From Lenisia limosa (taxonomy: Eukaryota > Breviatea): a stretch of 30,385 nt of DNA. The translations under genes were made by a program, and so were the position numbers. Below the pieces are notes generated by a model. That model was not told where the DNA came from, searched no databases, and saw nothing but the letters and a program-made list of their open reading frames with translations. The DNA lies in contig LPNZ01007841.1 in NCBI GenBank assembly GCA_001655205.1, forward strand, positions 1 through 30,385, read 5' to 3'. Shown here one piece after another: positions 12,201 to 20,300 of the stretch (its first letter is position 1; each line of letters begins with the position of its first letter).

Positions 12201-15200
12201 ATCAACCTATCAGTACTTTGGTATCGACATACTGGTTTCATTTTTAGCTTCCCAGCTTGTTTCTGATTTTGGTATTTCTGGTTTCTTCCACTCTTTTTGT
12301 GTTATAATATCAAGGATCCTGTATCAGCCTTCCTGCAAGCACCATTTCCCAAAGAGCGCCCAGTGTATGACTCGGTTGAGGCCTGGGCGGCTCCGTGCAG
12401 AGCCGTTGTGACCGTTGGGGGGGGGGGTCAGCGTGATAACGACAATACAGGAACTGATCAAAGGGAATCCTAAGGTGAGCATCACGACCAGGATTTGAGA
12501 GGTTATACTCTTGTTTGACTGACATCCTCAGGCAGTTGCTGCGTATGAAGCTGTTCAGACCAACCTGTGCTACTCTTTTCGGGTCAAAGCTTTAGTCAAG
12601 ATGCAAAGCTTCACGCCAAACGAGATTGACTTCAAATTGAAGGTAAAAGAGGATGTACTAGTGAAACTTTCATGGAAAGGCATTTTTAATATTCATTTTA
12701 GAATGGACTGGGCCGTGACGCCTTTGTGTGTGTCAGAATTCCGAGAGACAAAGTTGATATCAGCGAAGTTGGTCATCATGCTCCTTCTTTATTTCACCAT
12801 TGAATCCTGTTAGTTGTATCGTTATCTCTCAAATACCCTTTACACACTTACCCATGCTTTCAGTAACATACTCTATGTTCACGCATTAGGACGTTGGGCT
12901 TGGGGATTCGGGTATGGATGTGTACCATGGCATGATGGATGGCACCACAATCACTTGTGTCACCTCATTGTCGCACCCAATGGACTTCTTGGCAAATGCC
13001 AAATTCAAACAATACAAAACAGCCGTAGTGGAGGTATTCCCCAGAAGCGTGGGAGCTGAGCGCATGTTCAATTTGATTGACGCTCTGACTGTATGTTGGA
13101 TTAGGATCTATACATAGTATAATATGATATGAAACATGTTGATTATTTAGAGTGGATCTGTCCAAAACAAGTTTATTGTCAATAGTCTGGCTCTTGGCAA
13201 GGATACTCTCGAAACACCGCATTCGGGTTGTGATATCAAATGTTTGCCAGCTGGCTTGGAGCCTCTATTCAAGTGTATCAAATCTGACACACCCAGACAG
13301 CAAACTTGACCAGTACCAACAGAAAGCCGTGTCTGCATGCCTCATGAACCCTGTTACAATGATCTGGGGTCCTCCCGGTATGTTCACTCTCTTCTGTTCC
13401 TTTCCACTTTCCATCTCAAATAATCTGTTTCCATAGATGTCTTCGATCATTTCCAACTTATTTGGTCTTTTCACGTCTTAGGCACAGGTAAAACCACAAC
13501 TGGAGTAGACGCAGCGTTCAAATTACTGCAAACCTTCCCCTCTGTCAATGATGAGAGTGGCAACAGAGTCACAAGGTCTGACGGTTGTCTTCTTCGGACA
13601 TTTTGTTGTGAAAGACCTCTTTTTTTTTTGTTTCTCTGGCTCCATAACAGATATTTTATTTCATACTCTGATGTATTTTTCTTCACAGCCTTCTTTGTTT
13701 CTTTATGATGGTGTGCAGATAATGTTCAAACAGGTAAAACTAGGGGGACAATTTTATTTCTCCCATGGGTCAATCCTGTAATGATGGGAAAAATAATGAA
13801 AAAGGGACACTTTACTTGTTTTGTGAAGTTCATGTAAATTACGCTTACAGTGTTCTTTACGCCGCTACAAGCAACAAAGCTGTTGATGTTGTTGCAGAAC
13901 GAATCAAAAAGCGCTTTCCAAATGTGTCTGTGGGGCTTGTAATACAAGGGTTGCTCAGTTGAAAGGCTCTTTTCTGACTTTTTTAGTTTGGCAGTTCGCA
14001 TGTATAGTACCAGAATCGAGCGAAACGATTTACCGCAAATGGATTTACACTTTGAAAAACATGCTGGACGAGACTTTGTATGTGGCTGTTGCCAAGTAAT
14101 ATATTTTTGATATGAAAACTATGTGAAACTACATGGCCTTATACATCTAGGATAATGAAACACCTCCAACTGTACCTGAAAACTTTGACGAAATAGCCCT
14201 TCACAAATTGATCCGCGATCCATGTAGATGCCCTCAATATGCAACCAAAATCAAAAAGTACGAAGTTTCTTTTCTGAAAAAGTCACATTTTCAGCTTTGA
14301 AGATATGGAAGAGATGAACAAAGCGACTTTCCTTGAATACAAAACGGTGATTTACGAAGCCGAACAGGAAAGTAGGCTTTGAAGGGGAGCTGTATGTGGT
14401 TAGTATACCGAGAATACACTTGAAGCTGAGGGCTTCACTTCGGTATGTTAAAAGACCGGTAATATATCGATAATTTTCGAGGATTCATGGAGAAATTCAG
14501 TCTTTTTTGAAACGAAGTGAAGCCCTACTTGAAGTTGAGGCGAATGGATACCTGTCAACTTTAGCCATCTATGTCTGACATTTCTGCTTTAGCCGTCTTT
14601 GACGCAGTTGATGTCTGATATTTCAGTCTTGGGCAGTTACGACCTTGTTCTAGTTACATGTAATTTGAGTGCCAGCAAGAAAATGCCCTCCACATTCAAT
14701 TGCGTAATTGTTGATGAGGCTGGTAATAGGTTAGTGATAGGGCTGTCTTTTTGCCATATTTAAAGACTTCCAATAACTGATGTAGTATTGACGCTGATAT
14801 AATGATGCNNNNNNNNNNNNNNNNNNNNNNNNNNNNNNNNNNNNNNNNNNNNNNNNNNNNNNGCAATTAAAAATAAGGTTGTATCTCTCCAAAGCCGTCC
14901 ACAACATCACACTGATATACCCAATCATTTGCCTTACAACTCTGTGCACACAGCTTTCTACGTATGTGCCTCAGTTAGTAATATAGTAATAGTACCTAGA
15001 GATGTGTATTGTGATTTGACCAGATTCGACCTATGATTGTTTCGACATATTGTGACCTTCAAGGCTGTTCTCATTGGTGATCCGAAGCAGCTGCCCCCAG
15101 TAATTCTGTTCGAAACCCCAGAGGTTGGTACACGGATCCTGAACTTGTTATTTAGAGGAATCCGCTGAATTCGGTATTGGTCCCAATGCATTATTCTTAC

Positions 15201-16804
15201 TGATAATCATCAGGTTAAGAAAGCAGGAGAATGCACCTTGTTTGAGCGCCACCTTGGCAACAATCACGTTGTCATGCTTCAGATGCAGGTTGGCTGGCAA
15301 TCAAAACAAAGTGGTCCTTAAGTTATCGATTGTAGTACCGCATGCATCCTGAAATATGTGAATTTCCTTCGAGAACATTCTACGACAACAAACTTCTCTC
15401 GCATCGGTGTACCAAACAAAACAACAGGTGAATGAAATGCATTTAAGTGGCTTGGAGATATCGATAAATCCTTGCTGTGTTATTTTTGCCACCTTTTGGT
15501 TTAATGTATATATAGCAAGCCTTTGGGTTTATTTGGTCCCCACGCATGTCTGAAATAGAGTTTGTACATGCAAAGTAGCTCTGCATCTTTCTGCCACAAT
15601 TGCGCGCTGTGCTCGTATTGTCGTAACCCCCCCCCCCAGAGCCCTTGCAGTTGAAGGGATGAGCAAGTGTCGTCGTTTGTTTGTGGACTGCACTGGACAG
15701 GCTGTACACAAGTCGGTAGGCATAATGTGGAATTCCCATTGCTTCTGAGACTAAGATTGTAGGACAAGATTGGAGATGCTAAGGCTAATTTGATGCTAGA
15801 GTCCTGAATATCATATCTAACATATCATATCGTATAATATATTATATCGTTATCTTCATATTTGACATATAAATGAAGCTGCTATTTTGACTCAGCAAAC
15901 TTACAATGCAGTCAGCTCAGAATCCGCTTGAAATCCTCGCTATCCAAAAAGAAATAACCTCAGTCTGCAACCTTGCCGAGGCAGAACTGGCTGAAAAAGT
16001 GGGGGCTTGTTTCCTCACGGAAAACTCTGACCACCCTCCATTGAAGATCCACCACAGGGTTCTGTGATAACTCGGCATTTATGTTTACCGATGTAGTATC
16101 TCAGTGAAATTCTGAAGAGCGGTGTTCGAGGAGAGGACATCTTCATCATCACACCTTATAGAGCCCAGGTTTGCTCGTATCGGAATGTTTGAAAATTACT
16201 GCCGATTGTGATATATGCTCATAGAATAGAAGGATAGAATCACTCCCTTTGCAGGTTGAACTCCTGAAGCTTGTGACTCAGGGAGTGTGTGACGCCTACA
16301 AAACTTCGGTTGGCTCTCTGGATCCAATCCACTCTTTTTGTTAGTTTCTGCAACCCAAGGTTTTAATCCAAGATAGGTCCACATTGGCACAGTCCATACG
16401 GCACAGGGCAGCGAAGCGGCCTTCGTGATAATGTCCCTTGTCCGGAGCGAGAAAGGCAACCTCGGCTTTATTGAGAACGGTTGGGTGGATAGCAAGAGAA
16501 ATGAATAATGGTTGCTTTGTTGATCTGATCATTTAGATCACATGACGAATGTTGCATTGACCCGTTCCAAGGATGGCCTTATTGTGGTAGGGCTAGGGGG
16601 CGAGTAATAGTATACCATACCATATCTGATAGCATATGCTATAATATGACTTCACCCCACAAAGATACATGTACTTAGGCCATCTTGAGGATCGTAATGT
16701 GTCACACACTGACAACATAGATCGGTCGAAGAGACGCAGTGGTTCATTACACCACATGGAAGAAGTTCATAGGGGACTGTCACGACAAGGGGCACTACCG
16801 CTAA
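211..16804 (+). CDS. HELZ2-like: HELZ2-like double SF1 helicase with central RNB exoribonuclease (5' end incomplete)
   Basis: Predicted RNA-unwinding and 3'-5' RNA-degrading protein, encoded by roughly 80 exons that chain in phase across most of the span. Domain order: Cys/His zinc-binding region (490-2090), HELZ/MOV10-like pre-helicase region (2830-4020), helicase 1 (4050-7063), linker (7190-9300), RNB nuclease (9348-11264), linker (11468-13272), helicase 2 (13301-16586), stop TAA at 16802-16804. The final exon, 16721-16804, has exactly 28 codons including the stop. This order matches animal HELZ2. No ATG start is visible. An open stretch ending at 61 (donor GTATAT at 62) joins in phase to the exon at 211 but has no ATG, so the true start probably lies upstream. 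Oddities: in-frame TAA at 5224-5226 in helicase motif II, one surplus G at 12417-12427, and gaps at 8292-8385 and 14809-14862. Being one gene rather than two or three is inferred from unbroken exon phase and the HELZ2 precedent; no transcript is available. Confidence 0.85.
490..2095 (+). other. N-terminal zinc-finger and basic region of the HELZ2-like protein
   Basis: Exon 490-610 encodes a Cys-rich stretch (LCSDCLDKSVFCDSF). It continues in phase at 724-803 with CQNCSGEKH, then a Trp/Leu-rich helix. Exons near 919-956 and 1085-1157 are Lys/Glu-rich. The exon starting at 1217 carries a nuclear-localisation-like SPPKKRKPKK and about 70 basic, Ser/Thr-rich residues. A 41-nt intron (1573-1613) leads to a second Cys/His cluster, LCHKKMHHSGWKRCSFTH, followed by TLTEMKAWN. 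This resembles the CCCH finger plus 'AHS..EL..W' signature of HELZ and HELZ2. Zinc coordination is inferred from residue spacing, which is not a textbook CCCH (12 residues separate the second and third Cys). Confidence 0.6.
562..682 (+). repeat. 62-bp tandem duplication spanning an exon end and its donor
   Basis: Two copies, starting at 562 and 624, differ at one or two bases until they diverge after the donor. Each holds the end of the zinc-region exon and a donor: GT at 611 and again at 673. Use of the second donor would add 62 nt and meet an in-frame TAG. Confidence 0.9.
2465..2590 (+). repeat. 27-bp minisatellite carrying four copies of a 3' splice site
   Basis: The unit gaacatttagcttctgttac recurs with AG at 2481-2482, 2508-2509, 2535-2536 and 2573-2574. 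Spacing is 27, 27 and 38 (one 11-bp insertion). Only the last copy opens into a long reading frame; the others meet an in-frame TAG. Confidence 0.85.
2575..4020 (+). other. Pre-helicase (MOV10/HELZ-like) region
   Basis: Exons here encode a Lys-rich linker (SKKKKKLRK), then NICKTWEYRLMANIEEAIEE, a segment with ASFHEESKL, and an exon with YSCRPSILHGDRVEI. The last resembles the 'aE.rPsvl.GD.v' element just before the helicase core of MOV10 and HELZ proteins. The next exons (about 3530-3757) encode PGCIDFIFKRNVFIKPF and a Cys/Asp-rich strand, consistent with the 1B beta-barrel of UPF1-like helicases. Three consecutive donors read GTGGGTGG (3390, 3606, 3979). Family assignment rests on remembered consensus positions rather than an alignment. 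Confidence 0.6.
5304..5376 (+). repeat. 37-bp tandem duplication inside an intron
   Basis: Two near-identical copies (5304-5340 and 5341-5376) just upstream of the motif III exon of helicase 1. It does not include exon sequence. Confidence 0.8.
6022..6100 (+). repeat. 44-bp tandem duplication inside an intron
   Basis: The phrase caccattgcttcccatctt and the bases after it occur at 6022 and 6066, within the intron before the GTDVCQGTGF exon of helicase 1. Confidence 0.8.
6858..6914 (+). repeat. 28-bp duplication of exon end plus donor
   Basis: The exon end ttcctctctaat and the first 16 intron bases are repeated once, giving GT at 6870 and 6898. It lies between helicase 1 motifs V and VI. Confidence 0.85.
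8047..8141 (+). repeat. About 20-bp minisatellite derived from an exon end plus donor
   Basis: The exon ends in ctcttg and the intron starts gtagacaaaaat at 8055. The pair is repeated about four more times as ctcttgattgacaaaaat and similar. In every later copy the donor GT has become AT. Confidence 0.85.
8292..8385. other. Assembly gap
   Basis: 94 N inside the linker between helicase 1 and RNB, preceded by an 11-C run. Some coding sequence may be missing. Confidence 0.95.
8470..8575 (+). repeat. 32-bp minisatellite filling a short intron
   Basis: Three copies of a unit containing gttgttgggcct fill the intron between the post-gap exon (ending …VTDEN) and the KAVIDYRVQF exon. Confidence 0.8.
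8684..8815 (+). repeat. 21-23-bp minisatellite with six copies of a donor site
   Basis: The unit is aagg|gtacgggcggtcaattt, in which aagg is the exon end. Donor GT occurs at 8688, 8709, 8730, 8753, 8776 and 8799, always preceded by AAGG. Confidence 0.9.
9348..11264 (+). other. RNB (RNase II/R family) exoribonuclease domain
   Basis: Seven or more exons encode an RNB domain between the two helicases. Exon 9348-9419 carries the metal-binding motif AIDPENCTDRDDAIAY; all four aspartates of the family pattern IDPxxxxDxDDA are present, so catalysis is plausible. Exon 9883-9972 has VSVAVTDVAG (usual form vhIADVs). Exon 10051-10153 has ASLYPPCADKIQMLP (usual TSVYLP..IPMLP). Exon 10261-10358 has LRTGKVSFSSAKVTVSQISY. 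Exon 10649-10801 has HAIVEHFMIAAN (usual HxxIEEFMLLAN). Exon 11124-11264 has ATWTSPLRRYTDI (usual FTSPIRRYxDL). Exon lengths 72, 90, 103, 98, 138, 153, 102 and 141 keep phase throughout. The family degrades RNA 3' to 5'. Confidence 0.88.
9426..9826. mobile_element. Putative non-autonomous inverted-repeat element (about 400 bp) in an RNB intron
   Basis: Ends form imperfect inverted repeats: taggaccagaccagaatc at 9426 matches the reverse complement of 9809-9826 at 16 of 18 bases, and similarity continues weakly inward. It has no coding capacity and lies wholly within the 463-nt intron 9420-9882, far longer than most introns here. A possible ACGT target duplication flanks slightly wider limits. 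Inside, 9653-9669 forms a perfect 5-bp stem with a 7-base loop like a tRNA T-arm. Class unknown. Confidence 0.55.
11283..11343 (+). repeat. About 22-bp imperfect tandem repeat in an intron
   Basis: Three diverged copies of tgatttgacctccatgtagc-like sequence lie shortly after the RNB exon that ends at 11264. Confidence 0.65.
11468..13272 (+). other. Linker between RNB domain and helicase 2
   Basis: Nine in-phase exons start at 11468, 11607, 11820, 12029, 12315, 12532, 12702, 12890 and 13151. They encode about 270 residues with no motif I can name. Their position after the RNB core suggests an S1-like or 1B-like beta-rich region. Recurring short strands (GDSGMDVYHGMMDG, FVCVRIPRDKVDIS) and a possible Cys pair (GCDIKCLPAGLEPLF) are visible. 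The exon 12315-12474 is 160 nt although both flanking joins require a multiple of three. The extra base lies in the 11-G run at 12417-12427. Confidence 0.55.
12087..12197 (+). repeat. 34-bp minisatellite in an intron
   Basis: Just over three copies of a unit containing tgtattctgtcttgatcact, starting about 10 bases after the donor at 12077. The exon end is not part of the unit. Confidence 0.85.
14430..14526. mobile_element. MITE-like element, copy A
   Basis: Perfect 13-bp terminal inverted repeats, gggcttcacttcg (14430-14442) and its complement (14513-14525), enclose an AT-rich core with atatcgata and gagaaattcagtctttttt. Near-identical direct repeats acttgaagYtgag (14418-14430 and 14527-14539) flank it, as a target duplication would. 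It lies in an intron between helicase 2 motifs Ia and II. Confidence 0.75.
14809..14862. other. Assembly gap
   Basis: 54 N directly after helicase 2 motif II. It may hide the end of that exon. This is the only gap without an adjacent G or C run. Confidence 0.95.
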
Positions 16805-17351
16805 AGCAACTCACGTGGAATGGTAGATGTTTTTTGGTGTTTTATTATTGTTTCTATTATTTTGAGTGTAAGATTGTTAGGTTTAGATTATCGGTTTTGG
16901 GTAATATTCGGGATTCCCATAATGTAAATATGGTAATTCCAACGCTTTCACAAGAAACCCGAGTCGATGTGCTGTAGTGTTATAAGTCAATTTATCAGCT
17001 TGGTACTGGTTTGGTATGATTTCTTGAGGTTTCGCGAACTCCATGCCTTCGAAACTCGGCGGAGGAATTATGCCCGGTGCGTACTGGGAGAACGTTTGAA
17101 GCCGAGTCCAAAGTCTTGCCAAAGTCCAAAGGTCCAAAGCACCCAAACACCCCGCTAAAATTGAAATAAATACGTTGTAAATATTTAATTACAATCATCT
17201 CACAGCAATCTCATAATATCTCAGGAAGGAGAGCTTGCGGTTCGGTAATCAGTGGGCTTCCGATTTAAGCCCTGAGTTTGTATTCCGACCCTTATTTATT
17301 CAAAACCAAAGATAGCTTGAGTTTGCAGGGCTGACGGTATCCTTTTGCGAC
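16805..17351. other. Intergenic region between the HELZ2-like and coiled-coil genes
   Basis: About 550 bases holding the 3' end of the upstream gene and the promoter of the next one. An AATAAA lies at 17165-17170 and could be a polyadenylation signal, but it is 360 bases past the stop. A pyrimidine-poor AG (gtttgcag) just before the next ATG could be the 3' end of a 5'-UTR intron. No further gene is visible. Confidence 0.4.
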
Positions 17352-20300
17352 ATGCCAGGGGCTCTGGAGTCCCTAGGGGGCATTGAAAACCTCTCTGCGT
17401 TCCCTGTTGCCTCTCTTCTTGGTTTCGATCCTCTGAAGACTGCCTTACAGGCCATATTTGAAGCCCTCGCCCTTCAGGTATGTTTCTTACATTACCATAT
17501 TTTTTTACATTACAAGCCCGTTTTGCATGCTGAGTGGCATTAACAAGAAAAAAACATCCTTTAATCAGCATGAATGTGTTTAATCACGTCTGGCTGACTT
17601 ATCACAACCCCTAAAATATCAAGCCTTATGATCTGCTTTATCATTTCTATTCCCTCATTCTACCCATACTCCAGTTTCTGCTGTCATAGTAACTATTACC
17701 TCACAATAACCTAGTTTATGCTCCCCCATACCCTCGTGTGTCTTACCTTTGCTGTTGTTTTGATGGATGTTGTTACGAGTTTATCATTACAAACCTTCTC
17801 GTTAATTCTGGTCAAGTCTTTACATGTGGGCTCAATAGAGTTGATTTGTTACCGGTTTATCGTTTGTTTCATACCTTTTCCTTTTTTTTATCTCGCTCTC
17901 TCTTCACTCCCCCCCTCCAGAACAAGAAGAACACAGTGCTGCAGAATGAGCTGAACGAGCTGCGCGACCGGCCCTCTGAATCCGCCGCTCTTAGAGAAAA
18001 GGTGCGTAATTGGGGGTGATGTACCTAGCGCGCGGACCCCTGCGTCTGAGGGGATAGTCAGTAGTTGTTTTGTTTTTGTACGTACATGGTAATGGTGATA
18101 TTTACTGATGTAGGTGGTGGCATTGGAGGCCTTACAGGACCAGTTGAGTGATAGAGTGACGCATATGAACACTGTGGGAGGGATGTCCCTCTTCCTGCTC
18201 CCATTCTACTAATCCACTCCGTTTGTCTATTAAAAGAATGAATAATTAAAAGAATGAATGTTACAATCCGTATTAATGGCGTTGACGATTCTGTAGGCGT
18301 TAACAAGCCGTATTCAGGGCTTAGAGAACCGAGCAGGCCAGTTGGCGGATGAATCAGCCCAGATCAAGTGGGTCATCTTTGTAGACTTGTTTGAATGAGT
18401 TGACTGGAATAGGCGAGCCACAGACTCGTGTGAAGAGCGAATATCCAAGTGAGTGTACTCGCATAACCATTTTCACTTCCAACCAAACTTGACTTGTTGT
18501 CACCTTGGCTCTACCTCCTTACCCCTCCTGCAGGTTGGAGTCAGCTCTTCACGCCATCCCTTCTGCAGAGACAATCAGAGAAGAAAGTGGGTCCTGGGGT
18601 GGGGGGGGGGGGGACCTGNNNNNNNNNNNNNNNNNNNNNNNNNNNNNNNNNNNNNNNNNNNNNNNNNNNNNNNNNNNNNNNNNNNNNNNNNNNNNNNNNN
18701 NNNNNNNNTTGCCGTGTTGCCGTGTTGCCATTGTGATTGGAGGCGTTAAGGACTGTTCTGTTTTAGTCGACCATCATGAGAGTTGTCACTGACAGTGGCA
18801 GTGGAGAGCATCGCTTCAACCGCGGGCCGGGCCTTGCAGCAGTCGCGCCAAGCCAAAGATGGCGTTGATGGGCTAGCAAGGGAAATGGCTGACATGCGTA
18901 TTGAGCTAAGGTGGGTTCACCCACCATGTGGACAATTAAGTTGTTATATCGTGGATGTATTGAGTGTTGTTATATCGTGTATGTTCCATTCATTGCATTC
19001 AGACAGTCAGACGAAGCTGCCATTCATGCAAACACTGCCGTTGAGGAAGTGAAGGGGGGGGGGACATGTCAGGAGGAAAGAGCTGGCATGACGATACGTT
19101 AACGTCTTTAGGTCAGACAGTCGCTTTCGCAACTCTCCAACAAGCATAATGGGCCGACTGACAGATCACACGAAAGACAACCTGACAGGATACCTATTGC
19201 GCCCCCTGTTCCAAGGTACATTTCGATACATTTTGAATTTTAAAAAATAATCACTGTCATACATTCTGGGTCTTTCAATGCGAACAGTATCCATGAATGC
19301 TAGATTTTCTGTTTACCCTCTTAGACCGCCTCCTACATCAGGAAGTGGCCGTGTGGTCAACGTATTGGTATGACTCATTTACGCATTTCTTGATAAGTGC
19401 TTTTGTGTCATTTTGGACTCAATGTTATAATAGTCATCATCGCTACTTTGGGTGGGCGCTGTGCTAACATTTCCAGACTGGGCCTTCTTCTGAGGCTATT
19501 GATGCGCTCAAATTGGCGCATTCCACACATGAGGAGCTGTCGGTTTGTTTGGGTTCAGTCTTCTCAGCAAATGACTCATTATTGACAGGACTTGTCAGAG
19601 AGGGTACTGGTCAACGAAACTTCTGTAGCACGACAGCAGCTTGCTATTGATAGCTTGGCCACCCAGGTTTGGAGTCACAAAATCCGATTCACCAATAAGT
19701 ACTGCCTCTAGTCCAGGCATCTCTATCCCTTCCATGTCCGTTTTGACATCTCCATCCTGCAGGTTCAAGATATGCGCATGATGCAGCAACTAGCCCCGGC
19801 CGCCCAGCAGAACGTCACATTCCGACCCACGTCCGCGTCTCGCGCAAGATCGTCCACGCCACCACCACCAACTTCGCGTGGGTAAAATGGGGGACACCAC
19901 CAACTTTGCGTGGGTAAAATGGGGGACACCACCAACTTTGCGTGGGCAAAATGGGGGACACCAACTTTGCGTGGGTAAAATGGGGGGATATGATGGTGAC
20001 TATGGGCAATAATCCTTTTTCTTCATTGGCTCTTTTTGGGCTTGCTCACTGCCCAGACCTCCCACCACCATCACCCCGGAAAGATGGGGCTCCTGACGAG
20101 GCTCTCACGACAGCGCGCAACGCCAATGAAATGTCCCGCGCCCTATTGTCCAGAATCCAGCGTCTGGAGGCTCGGAGTGATGCTGTCGTGGGGGGGCCAT
20201 ATTGAGGGGGAGTTGATANNNNNNNNNNNNNNNNNNNNNNNNNNNNNNNNNNNNNNNNNNNNNNNTTGGACTTATCACTTTGTTGAGCTTCCTTCCTTCT

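Larger units (their letters stand above)
13301..16804 (+). other. SF1B helicase domain 2 (UPF1/HELZ2 C-terminal type)
   Basis: A second, more canonical UPF1-like helicase. Q motif LDQYQQKAV (13301 exon). Motif I GPPGTGKTTT is split by an intron after 13377 and resumes at 13482. Motif Ia AATSNKAVDVVAERI (exon from 13851). Motif II CVIVDEAGN, with the following ASIDADIMM-like residues supplied by the next exon near 14788. A gap at 14809-14862 follows. Motif III AVLIGDPKQLPPV (near 15064), motif IV YRMHPEICEFPS (near 15336), an EAELAEKVGACFL element, ITPYRAQ (16097 exon), motif V TVHTAQGSEAAFVIMSLVRS (near 16380) and motif VI NVALTRSKDGLIV (exon 16537-16586). The C-terminal exon 16721-16804 adds TWKKFIGDCHDKGHYR and a stop. 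Every catalytic motif is intact. Confidence 0.9.
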
